Origin: Halictus rubicundus
Taxonomy: Eukaryota > Arthropoda > Insecta > Hymenoptera > Halictidae
Assembly: GCF_050948215.1 (NCBI RefSeq)
Contig: NC_135151.1
Coordinates: 5,930,220 to 5,994,219 of the forward strand
Reading direction: 5' to 3'
Length of the DNA stretch: 64,000 bases
Each line of letters starts with the position of its first letter. Position 1 is the first letter of the stretch. Below are positions 47,777 through 60,600 of the stretch, one piece after another. Both the position numbers and the translations under genes were made by a program. The notes beneath the pieces are model-generated. The model saw only the letters and a list, made by a program, of their open reading frames with translations. It was not told the DNA's origin and did not search any database.

Positions 47777-50700
47777 GCTGTGTCGTCGAGGAATTCGACG
47801 GGATACTCGCTGGCTTTAAATAGGAGGCCGAGTCAACAGCCTTCTCGAACAGCATTTCGTTAGATTTTGTCTAGGAGCGCAGATTTTGTATAATAGTAGC
47901 GTCCATCTCGCGGGGACCACTTTAGAACCTGTCCAAATCGGCGCGTTTTCCCCTAAGTGCGCCTAATTTCATGTCTAACTTGCGTAAAACACTTTCGAAC
48001 CACCCCAAACCAGTTGAAGCGTGCTTGTATCCAACGCCAATCAATTACGACTATCTATGTCATTTATTACTGGACTGCGGATCTTTATGCGAAAGAAAAA
48101 TGTTGTGCATCAATTTTAAGAAACAGGTGCCATATACAAATTTCTTTTTTCCTTTAACCCTTTGCCTAGACAATTTTTTTTTCATTTTGTGCATATAATC
48201 AAAAAATATTTTGATATAGTAAGTTTTAGTGGCGCCTCAGACTCGCGTCGCTCAAATCCTAAGGGTTAATAATTCTATTAAGTTGAAAATGACGCATAGA
48301 TGTTCCTAAATTCTTTTAACGTTTACACCATTGCAAGTTGTGCCTGTCCATTTTTGTCATAAATGCATACAATCCACTGTCCATTTATTGCACTGCTGCG
48401 AGCATCTAAAGGCACCTTATTCACGAAACTTTCGAATCGTTTTGCGACTTGCAACAATTCACTTTATCGTCTCTGTCGTACGTCCAAAACGGTTTATGAT
48501 TGCTGAGCAACTTCGCTGACTGTGTTGGTGCAGTAGTTCCTTGACAACCCTTTTTCTTCTACCGTTTATTCGGGGTTGTTCGTCGCAGGATGGTATTAAA
48601 TTGCAGCAATTTCGTATTAAACATGTCGCTGCAACCAATTTTTCAGGCCGAGAAGAACAAATCCCATAGCGAATCTCCAGCTAGAGACGAAGCGAGTGAG
48701 GATCAAGGCGATGATGGCGAAGGAACAGGTGCCGAAGACGAGGGTGGAGGGACTGACCTTGAACAGGATCCTAACGAAACAATGGAGGACTACGAGGCAG
48801 CCCTGGATACGGAAACGTAAGTCGATAGACGAAGAATGATAGATACTAGGGTCAGGGACCCAATTACTGTGGGGGTGCTAATTACTGTGCCTATATGCTT
48901 TAAAAATACGTATAATCTAATATAATTATATATAAGCATAATTACAAGTATAATTTATGCTTTAAAAATAAGTATAATTAATATAGGCACGGTAACTGGC
49001 ACCCCCACAGTAATTGGATCCCTTACCCTGTTGCACGATAAGAAGTGTGATCCAATTCATGCTAAAATATATGTAATAATTAGACATTCATGACGAAATT
49101 GCAAAGATCTAAGAGAATGTACGAAAATTGTACCATTTTTCTCGACTTATTAAAATGATACATTTTTTATTTGTCTGCTGTCCCCTACAGTCGAGTTGGA
49201 AAATTTTTATTTTGCACAAAGATCCACAGTCTAGTAATAATCTTTTCGATTCGGACGTAGAACAACACTGTTATCCGAAGAGAAGCTTGATCTATAGTTC
49301 TGTATGAAAAAGATGATTTGCATATTTATCGTGTATCCGCATTCAGTCTACCGGCTATAAATATCGATAGCAAGAAAATATAATTGCGTTTCAATTTGAA
49401 AGGAACGAATAACGTAAATATTTAGCGGACGAATTATTCGAAAGTGTGCATCACTGGCACGACATTACAAAGCAACGGGTTAAAAAACTTAATCAAGTTT
49501 GATCAAATTAATCAAGTTCAACACCGAATATGTAGATTTCGAATAGATTCGCATGTGATAGCGGCGCAGCAATTTCTGCCATTATAGAAGTTTATTTCGA
49601 TCACCTGACCCCCGGAGTACTCACAGCCGGAATTCGGAATTTGTTCATCGAAAGTTTATTTCTGAACCGCAGGTCGGAGAAGAGCGAGGACATGAACACG
49701 CACGCGAAAGTGCGGCTGAACATCGAATCCGACGAGGAGGTCGAGGAGGAGGAGGAGATTGAGCAGGGAGAGATGCAGGGTATTCTTCTTGTCTTCTACA
49801 GTCGAGAAAACTTTCCGGGAGAAACAAACGAGAATAAACTGAAATGTTCGGTGACGTTTTGCAGACGACGGCACAGACCAAGGAGTGTCCGCGAGGCCGC
49901 GCAGGATGTCCGAGTTCAACATGGCCACCAAGATGCAGCCAATACCTCCTGGCTCGGCTTTCTTCATCTTCTCGCAAAACAACAGGTGCCACGCACTTCT
50001 CTGTTCATCTCCTCGCAGCGCAAAACAATTTTTATACGTCAGAGTTTCTTAAAGTCTATCGAAAGGTCTCAAGAGTTTATGGCAGTTCGAAAAGGGTCGA
50101 TGGGGTCTGAAGGGTAAGGGACCTAATTACTGCGGAGGTACCAACTGTGCGTACTAAAGCGTAATGAATATTAAAAAAGAGATATTAAATTTTTTCATTA
50201 AAATTAGTTATATTCATTACAACTTTAAAAATAAGTGTAATTGATATAGGCACAGTAATTGGTACCCCCACAGTAATGGGATCGCTTACCCTAGAGGTCT
50301 TCTGGGGGCCTACGAACCTTTCGGGTCTTGATCTTTTCTGCTGTAAGATCTACAATTGTAAAATAATTCTTTTGCAACATTTCTTCAAAGAAGGTTCACA
50401 CTGTTGCATGTACTTCTCGTTATGTGTAGAGTCAATGCTAATTAACGAAAGATTAGAAATCCCTATTGCATATCGTGTGACTCGTTTCTACATTTTTCTG
50501 TACACTAATGTATTATAGCGAGAATAGTGCTATATCTTTGGCGATGTTTCCAGGTTTCGAGTGTTCTGCCACTGGCTATGCAACCACAGTTATTTCGGCA
50601 ACGTGATTCTCGTGTGTATCATGATCTCGTCGGCCATGTTGGCGGCCGAGGATCCTCTGAGCGCATCGTCGCCTAGAAATCAGGTAATTACGATCATTCG

Positions 50701-53700
50701 ATCAATGATATCTATCCATCTACCAATTAATCCACGATTTCCTCTCTTTTTGTTGCAGGTGTTGCTGAATTTTGACTATTTTTTCACCACAGTGTTTACG
50801 ATCGAGATCTGGCTGAAGATGATTTCCTACGGTTTTATCATACACGACGGCGCGTTCTGTCGTTCGGCGTTTAATCTGCTCGACCTGTTGGTCGTCTGCT
50901 CTTCTCTGATTTCGATGTCTTTCAGGTAGGCTTGCAAACAACGTTTACGATTTCTCAAGCTTCTAATTGTTGACCCGTTGCGATTTGCTTACCTCAAAAA
51001 CCGTTCAGCATGGTACAATTTAATCGAAAACGCGGCAAGCATTTTGTGAAAACGCTGAAATAGAAATCTTTCAATTTAGTAAAATATTATTGAAAGACAA
51101 TTATTTAATAAGAAGAGCATACCAACGGGCTAAGTGTGAAGATGATTGTCGGTACGATAGCAGGTGAAATTGTGATTGTACGTTGGTTTTCCAGTTCTGG
51201 CGCGTTTTCGGTGGTGAAGGTCCTCCGAGTGTTGCGCGTGCTGAGGCCGCTGCGCGCCATCAACCGTGCCAAGGGATTAAAGGTATTTTTCTTGGCGTAT
51301 TACCCTTTAGAACGATCGGTAAACTTTGCTATAAGATCGGTCCCAATGGTATACAGCAGAACTTACCCGGTAGTTGAGCGCGAGTAACGCTTCGGACCGA
51401 AGTATTATAAATTCTAGTAGATTCCGTCGCAGTATACATGGCGGGTTGCTCGGCAACGGATCAGAGAAAGCTTAAGGAATTATTCGTTGGGCACGATATT
51501 CGAGCAACAATCGAGAATAGAAAAGTTCGATCGACTTGGCACCTCTTGAAAACGGATCGAAAATTTTTCTATTCTCGATTTTTCACTCGTATCGTCGCAG
51601 AGGATTTTTCTTCGCGATTTTCTGTGATTCGTCGTCAAGCATCCTAAGTACCGAGTCTATCGCGAGACCTTACTCGTTTGTATTCTCCGCGGTAGACTGC
51701 TCGCGATCGCTTCTGAGAATCGGGGGCGGTAATCGTTCCCGTGCTACGAAATGGAATAAAGTATTGTTGGTAGTATCTCGAGCCTCGCGTCGAGCAGGAA
51801 ATACCTCGCGGAGAGATCCTTGGCAGATCATTCTCGTGATCGTTAGAAATTGTTGCTGTCATCCTAGAAAATCTTTATCACCGATGAGTCTTTCATCTCC
51901 GGGAGATTTGCTGCGCGACGCGGAATTGTAGTGCCTTTCGGAATAACGCAGTGACCGAAGTAAAACAAAGGGCCATTCCGCGGTAACCGATTACCCTTTA
52001 TAAGCATGCAATCGTCGATTGTTAAACGATTGCATTGGCTTCGAATGAAAAGCGATGTAAAAAATTGACGAACAACTGCCTAAATGAAGCTATAACACAG
52101 GCTTTCACCCCGTATTTGTTTCTTCTTAAAGAAATTAACTCTGATCTTTCGATTCCCGTAACTCGACAAGCATAAACATCGAGGAGTTAAAAATCGCTTT
52201 CCAATCCGACCCTATGCAGTTTCACAAAAATCCATGATTGCGTGTGTACAAAGCGTGAACGCTTACAAGGGAAGGATCTCCGACTTCGATTTTAATCGAT
52301 TTTTGTACGATACAGATCTACTCACAATGATATGAATGAAATATCAGCCGTGGTTACTGGACAATATCAAAAATACAAACAAGTGAAGTTACTATCTCTC
52401 TTTGTGTACTATCAGAGATTGTTGCTTAGTTCGTTAATCGGAAGTTCTACGATCAATTCTCATGTAAAACAATCTCTTTTTCTACTAAAAGATTTTTACG
52501 CTCGTTGTACTTACACAAAGAGGAATGTAACATTAATTGCCTATATCTTTGGAACTGCTAAGTAGTTACGGCTGATACCTCTTACTTATCATTAAGGACC
52601 TGTATGCTAGAAGAATACGGAAACTCGTTAATATCAAAGTCGAGGAATTAGGATCTTTTCCTTGTCAAAGTGGAATGGTCCGTGACCGATCCCGAAAAAA
52701 AGAACAGCGTTCGAAAAAAAAGAAAAAAAGAAAAGCAAACGATAGGCAAGAGAAACGAGATGCAGCCGAGAGTAAATTAAGAAATCGGCACCCGTAACCC
52801 CGTTTCGAATGGAACGGATCTACATTATAATTAATGTTGAACCCAGCACGTAGTACAGTGCGTCATCGTAGCGGTTAAGACTATCGGAAACATAGTCCTC
52901 GTCACCAGCCTCCTGCAGTTCGTGTTCGCCGTCATTGGCGTACAACTGTTCAAGGTAGGAACGCCAGGCCCTGCACACTAAAAAAAAAAAAGAAATGAAA
53001 ACCGATAAAAAAATAAGTATATATAAACGGTCCTGGGAGAAACATTCCTTCCGAACCTCTCGTAGTACACTAGAGTGGCATATAATAATTATACAACCAA
53101 CCCTAAAACCCGCAAATAAACCCTCCAAAAACCAACCACACCCCCCCCCCCTACCCCCACAGTCTTCGGACCGTCAGAACCCTATCAGACCTTTCTTACG
53201 ATCCGATATGCATCGTCATATCTTCGTTCATCCATCTACTTCTCACATTACTCTCGACGCAACGCCAAAATAATCAATTCACCATCACCAAACGATTCTC
53301 TCACCACAATCAAGTTCGTCTGCCGCCTCGGTACGCCTTTGCTGGACTTATCCCGGACACCTTTCGCCACGACTATCCGCGAACTTCCCCAAACTTGTCC
53401 GAGAAATTGTTATACTTCGCCACGTCGCACAGTAATTTTTCTTATATTCTCCGACCCGTTTCGGGACTGTTGGAGCAACTGAAACAGGCCTACACTTGTG
53501 TTAGAATCGATTTGTTCGTGTAGACAGAAAGGTTCGAATAAAACGGGATCATTGTAGACATTATTTTGTATGGATTGTACGCATTCCCGACAACAATCAA
53601 ATGCCAAAGATGAACGTTAAAGGTCAAATGCAAAACGGCGAAAGCATTTAAAGAATTTAGAGACGCTGTTCCATGAAATTCTTAAGAAAAGAACTGTACT

Positions 53701-53942
53701 GTAACTCTAGCGTCTTGCAATTAATGCGGACAATTTTTAATTTGCATGGCAATTCGTGCCACCTTGAAACGCTTGTGGTATTAGCTACAAATTTCAGAGA
53801 ATATATTAAGTTTTGAAAGCACATTGAAAGCTTGCAAAATACGTTCTTAGTTGATACATTCTGTAAATTTTGTTTGAAAATTGATTTGTTTGTCGGTGAA
53901 TCTGCCTCATTCTTCACACTGTGCGACATGGCGATCTCCCGT

Positions 53943-53982
<40 letters not shown>

Positions 53983-54288
53983 TTCTCTCTCTCTCTCTCT
54001 CTTTCTCATTTTCGAGGATTTTTGTAAACGCAAACCGGAAGTGCGCGAAGTATAATCGTGGAGAGGTGCGGGCACGAGGCAGACGTTGTTTTTTTCCGAC
54101 CAATGCACCTCTGGGTATCTCTTCCCCTATGAAACGAGCTGTCTAAGTGTGTCACTTTGATCGTTGGGTTTCTTATCTCGACACTCTCTCCCCGAAAAGA
54201 CCTCTCACCGAGACACACTACCTTGTTTTTTCTGTTTTCTCTGTGTCCCCTCACCCCCCTTACCCCCTTATAAACAAATGAATGTACA

Positions 54289-54324
<36 letters not shown>

Positions 54325-57300
54325 TTTGTCTTGACTCCACCGACACAGCGTGTATACCCACGAACGAATTCGCGAATATAAACGACTGCCCTCCGCGATA
54401 CATTGTTTTCGCAGTACTCCTTCGAACAATCTTGGAGAATTCGACACCAATCAGTTTTTTCTTTGGATCACCGTCTAACCGCCGCTGGTTCACTTAACCG
54501 TCCTATCCAGGGATCGAAATAAATGGTGAAGCCTGATTTTTAAAGAAATCGATCGGAAATTGTTTGTTCTGAACGTTTGAACTTGCATATTTTTAGGGTA
54601 AGGGACCAAATTACTGTGGGGGTGCCAATTACTGTGCCTGTATCAATTATACTTACTTTTCAATTTTACTTACTTTTTGGAATAGTAAAAAAAAGATATT
54701 AAATTTTCTTCATTAAAATTAGTTAATATGTTATATATCTCTCTTTTTGATAATTATTATGCTTTAAAAGCAGGTATAATTAATATGGGCAGAGTACCCT
54801 ATTAAAACTATTTATGTTCGTGCGGAATTTTTGTTAAAAGAAAAGTTATCCATCGAAACTTCTTTAACCATGTGTCTGATTTTGTTTAACATTATTGCCT
54901 GGCATTAGATAATTGGCCTCTAGCGGACGTCAATTTTAAATTCCATTTTTATGTATTTCTGTTATAACTTGGAGTTAATTGCAACTATATTAAATATAAT
55001 TATTTTTCATATTTCTATTCATGTATTAATTTCTTGTATTCCTATAAACAAGAATTTTATGTTATTCGCGGTTCTTAAAAGACATCAGGACGTTCTGTTA
55101 CGTATTTTAAATGAAATTAGTCCTTGTGCCAGATACAGTGTTAAAAAAGCGTTCTTGCGAAACAGATGTTTAGGAATCTGTGGAATAAAAGTTTTATGGA
55201 AACTGGTTATGTAGTTCACTAGATATGTTCTTTCATTGGAGAAACGCAAATAACCTTCGAACTGTTAATTATCCACATAATTATTAACACAGAACCTGTT
55301 GAAGATAAATTAAAGTGGTTTCGATCCCTGGTCCAATTAAACGAGAGCTCTGGCTTGTCCGGTTGATCATCCCTCGTCCGTGTAGCTTAGAGTTTGGCTT
55401 CACCATTAACCCGGTCCAGTTTCCGTGTAACTTTACATCGTTCGAGCAGCGAGCGAAACGTTGTTATGTTGTACATATTTGCGGAGAACTTTGTAGAAAT
55501 TAATGTTTGCACAGGTTTGTTTGAATATTGATCCCTGTAATTTTCCAAGCACCACTGATCGTTGTACGAAAAAATATTTCAATAAAAGAATGATCACTTT
55601 CCAATCGACTACGAACCGCAACATGAAGAATTTAAAAAAGAATTCTACTTTCTATAAAAGGTCAAGGTTGCTTTCGCCCTTTTAAACGGCACTGTATGTT
55701 TTTAACTATATAGCACTGTAGACGACCTTGAATTCGATGACCTCATTATGTGACCTTATTAATTGACCTTAGCACATTGTAACCTTGAGGTAACCTTGAA
55801 CAGAGAAATCGTCACGAAAAATCATAATGAAAATAAATGAATACTTGCAACTCCACAAAATAAACAGCACAATAATCGAGAATACATTACTGGAATAAAC
55901 AGTAATTTATTGAAAAGAGTTAGTTACTCTCAACTAATCTTCTTCAATCAACACCATCAGCTTCAAACAATTTGAATTGACATGGCCTACATTATTGACA
56001 AAATATCGCAGACAAAAATAAACGAGATACTATTTTGAAATATTTAGGAACACGCAGCAACAAGAGCAATTTTTTAACGGGAATAATTTTGTACAACAAC
56101 GTTGCGATCGTTGTCGAACGATACAAGACGCTTGTCGCTTGGTGACCTTTCTCTCGTTTAGAGCAGGGATCGAAATTGAACATCTCTCGCAACAATAATT
56201 CTTCAATGACACATCTAGGTTCTCATTGCAGAAAAATGATTTTCATGTTTTCTAATTTCCATTCAAGTTCAGAACTTTCAACTTTTCTTTTTATCTGACA
56301 GTTCACATACATCACATTCTAAACAGAATCCAAGAGACCCATTCAAGCAGCACCTAAATAGTTACCATAAATCCTTCGATCCCTGGTTTATGTCTTCGTG
56401 ATCGCGGATGGGAATCGTTTGCCTTCGTGATATAGACACACCGCGAGACAGTTCATGCTGGTTTATAGGCGGGAGGATTACAAATGTGAAACCTCTTTCG
56501 CTGTCGATCATTTCGTTTCGAGAGATCTACGATCGCTTAGAGATCGTGAGGATCTATGCTAGACGAGTGTGACCGGGGGGGAGATGAGACTAGCACAAAC
56601 TAGATCAAACTAGATCGAACTAGATCGAACTAGCTGAAACTAGAGACAATGCGAAATCGTTGTCCCTTCCGTACGGTTTCACGAGAGATTCAACGATATA
56701 AAGTATTATAAAGCATCCACAACGATCGACTTTCCACGGAAAGTCCATGCCCTTGGTCTTTCGACTACGGCTTTCGGATATCTTCGGTTTATTTCTGGAC
56801 GTCTACGAGTTTCTTTGTCTCTCTTTTACACTTTCTCCCTCTTTCTTGTCTCTTCTTTCTCTCTATTTCTCTTTTCCTATCTTTCTCTATTTCATTGATC
56901 GACTACTACTCTTCCTCTCTCTTTTCTCATCAATCTTTCACTCTTTCTTTTTCTCTCACACACTCTCTCTCTCTCTCTCTCTTCCTTTTTCTTTTTGCCT
57001 TCACTTCGCTGCTCGAGACTCTGTATAGCTGGAAGACGAAGTTTTATCAAACACACAACAACTCGAAGAGACACTTGGAGATAGTTTCACGCGAGCCAAT
57101 TACTATACACGGGAGAGACGAGATATCGTTAGAGATTATGGTTTCATGTAACGCAGACGCGCGGTGGAACGAGTCGCCTATTTTCTTGGACAATGAAACG
57201 GTATTTCAAGGGACAGGCACGGACGATTTCGGCATCGTCTCGTGGAATATAACAGGGGAGAGGAGTTCTCTGTGCGAAACAAGTTTACCATGCAAAAATC

Positions 57301-57591
57301 GAAAACAACGGGTACCGGTTATTTCCGTTTTGCTCGTTCCATTGTGAAACGTCGTGACGCTGACGGGACATCGACAGGACATCCGACGTGACGTGTACAT
57401 ACACTCGGGTAGAATATTGTTGAGGTACACACAGAAAAATAGGGAAACACACGCAGGCTTCGTGGTTTAAAGAACTGATGGTAGAGGATTGTTTGACAAT
57501 TGCATGCTTGTGCCGGCTGAGCGTTGCAGTGGTGTGTTCGCTATATTAACACGAGAGAAAGGAAAGGAAAGGAAAAGAAAGAAAGAAAAAA

Positions 57592-57626
<35 letters not shown>

Positions 57627-60600
57627 GGCAGCCCCGTGAATTCTCGTGAATCTCGAGCACCGACGGGATTCAAAAAGAGCGTGAAAGAGAGGGAAGGAAA
57701 TCGAGTACCCTGGAAAGGGAGGATTCTTCGTTCGCTGAGGGAAACGCGTCCCCATAATTGCTGCGAATTGTGCTCGGTATGGCGGGCATTCCCGGTTCGA
57801 TCGGAATCGATAATCTATCGAGATCACGTTTGTTGGTTGTGCGAAAAGAAAGACGGCTTTGATCTTTGGAGCAGTTTTTATTGACTATTTTGTGGACACC
57901 ATGGTAATAGAAACTTTGAAGTACTAGAACAGTCATCGAGCCATTTTTCAACCTCTTTAACTTGTGAACCATTTTGTTCGGCTAAACTTCACTTCAGAGA
58001 ACCAGAAATTTTTAACTCTTTTTACGTAATCCGATAGATTTTCGCGAGAAAATGCGGAAAATCCAAGTTTTAATCTTAGGAGATCAGTAGTTCAATAGTT
58101 ATGCTTGTGGAAACGTGTGCGATTTTCAGCGTTTGACAGGTAAAGGCGCCGCCATATTGGTATGTACTCAGATATCGTTCAATGAGCAGAGCCGTGCTTG
58201 TGCTGCCACCTGGAGGCTCCGCTCTACCGACATGGCGGCCCCCTTACCTGTCAAAAACGTTTAAAATTACTCAACTTTGAACACGCATAACTTTTGGAAC
58301 AGTAAATTCCTAGCATTAAAACTTGGATTTTCGACATTTTTCCGTCAAAATGTACAGGATTACATTTAAAAAAGTCAAAAATTTCTGGTTTCCCGAGGCA
58401 AAGTCTAACCTTTCGTTCTGTTCGTAACGAATACCCAATTCAAATGAAAAATGGTTTGTTTTCGTTGGTGTGTAAATATTCTTGCGTACATGAGATCGCT
58501 CAATTTGATTAAATGTTGTTGACACTGTTTCACGTAGTATTAAAACGATCATTTCCATAGCTAATGTACATAGAGATCTATTTTTGTAAAGACTTCGATG
58601 TACGCTAATACAAATGCTCCTGGACGACTACGATATTTACTGCACACACTTCACTATCGAAGGAATCTACATGCAAAGTATTAGCTCGAAATAGTGCGTT
58701 CGAGTTGTACATTTAAAATTTTTATGTTCCAAGGCCGACTTTCTTTTTGCACACATGCGAGAATCCCGTTGAAACACCGGCCCTCGGTGTGTCGTCGAGC
58801 GAATGCTTGGACCGTTGCTTTTCCACAGGATTTTCTCTCTCTTGCACCCTTTGTCTTTCTCCGTTCCCATCCCAAGAATAAGAATACGAAATATAATGAC
58901 AAAGAGACGCGCGCGCGCGAAAGCGAACGAGCGAACAGAGAGACAAAGCACAGCGAGAGAAGCAAAGAGTTTGACGCCCGGGAAGAAGTTACTTATTCGT
59001 AGTTATTACTGTCTACATAGCGTAGTTTAGGTCCCATAGGCAAGAGCAGTGTCGTCGTTGCACACAATTAGACGTAGACGGTACGATTAATCAGTCTGAA
59101 CACAACGTAGTCGAACGTGTCGTAGCTCGCCGCGTGTATCGATCGCTTGTTGGCCACTATACACGCTCCCTGACAGTGATCCACGCACACATCAATCCAC
59201 ATCGACGCGTGCAAAAACGGTTGCAATCATGATTGTCAATGGTATCGGGTCAGCTAGCCTCTAAACAGACATCCGAAACTATGACCTGTCTCTCGGAAGA
59301 AAGTATTTGTTTAGTCAAAACGGTTCTTCTAGAGACATACGAAAAGATTTTTCCCTTTAGCGATTTTTCCTTTAAGACAGGCACAGAATAATTGATTTCT
59401 AGAGTTGCAAGTCTGAAGCTAGAGACTCTTATTTAGAGCTGGCTCTGACAGAGCAGCAACTAGAGATTCTTATTTAGAGCTGGCTCTGATAGAGCAGCAA
59501 CTAGAAAGTCTTATTTAGAGCTGACTCTGATAGAACAGTAACTATAGATTCATAATTTAACTTAACAGCATCTAAGAATCTTATTGAGAGCTAACTCTAA
59601 TAGAGCTGGAGCTAAAAATCGTATTTAGGTCTAGCTCTAATAGAGCATCTGCTAGAGATTCTTATTTAGAGCTGGTTACAATAGAGCAGCAACCAGAGAT
59701 TTCTGTTTAGACCTGGCTCTAATAGAGCAACAACTAGAGATACTTATTTGGAGCTGGCTCTGATAGAGCAGCAACTAATGATTCTTATTTAGAGCTGACT
59801 CTGATAGAACAGTAACTATAGATTCATAATTTAACTTAGCAGCATCTAAGAATCTTATTGAGAGCTAACTCTAATAGAGCTGGAGCTAAAAATCGTATTT
59901 AGGTCTAGCTCTAATAGAGCATCTGCTAGAGATTCTTATTTAGAGCTGGTTACAATAGACCAGCAACCAGAGATTTCTGTTTAGACCTGGCTCTAATAGA
60001 GCAACAACTAGAGATACTTATTTGGAGCTGGCTCTGATAGAGCAGCGACTAATGATTCTTATTTATAGCTAGCTCTAATAGAGCAGCATTTAACAATCTC
60101 GTTAAGAGCTAACTCTAATAAATCTAGAGCTAGAGATCGTATTTAGATCTGGCTCTAATAGAGCATCTGCTAGATATTCTTATTTAGAGCTGGTTACAAT
60201 AGAGCAGCAACCAGAGATTTCTATTTAGACCTGGCTCTAATAGAGCAACAACTAGAGATACTTATTTGGAGCTGGCTCTGATAGAGCAGCAACTAATGAT
60301 TCTTATTTAGAGCTGACTCTGATAGAACAGTAACTATAGATTCATAATTTAACTTAGCAGCATCTAAGAATCTTATTGAGAGCTAACTCTAATAGAGCTG
60401 GAGCTAAAAATCGTATTTAGGTCTAGCTCTAATAGAGCATCTGCTAGAGATTCTTATTTAGAGCTGGTTACAATAGACCAGCAACCAGAGATTTCTGTTT
60501 AGACCTGGCTCTAATAGAGCAACAACTAGAGATACTTATTTGGAGCTGGCTCTAATAGAGCAGCGACTAATGATTCTTATTTATAGCTAGCTCTAATAGA

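Larger units (their letters stand above)
40524..48646 (+). other. Intron 16 of Ca-alpha1D (8.1 kb), repeat-rich
   Basis: Holds the 40-bp array (40.77-41.94 kb), a piggyBac-type MITE (43.04-43.25 kb), the 171-bp array (43.97-44.99 kb), an inferred TE-derived ORF remnant (46.1-46.5 kb), a GA microsatellite (about 47731-47773) and a nested pair of MITEs (48.06-48.39 kb). GC-rich stretches at 42.55-43.0 and 46.9-47.7 kb show no recognisable exon. Confidence 0.85.
48817..49672 (+). other. Intron 17 of Ca-alpha1D (0.86 kb)
   Basis: Contains a palindromic AGGGTAAGGGACC-type MITE (48848-49029) and directly after it a TAGACTGTGG-type MITE in minus orientation (about 49074-49243). The rest is plain. 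Confidence 0.75.

Noticed and set aside
54951..55214. 87-codon plus-strand ORF inside the CAGGGATCGAA-bounded element
   Set aside because: AT-rich chance frame; no transposase motif.
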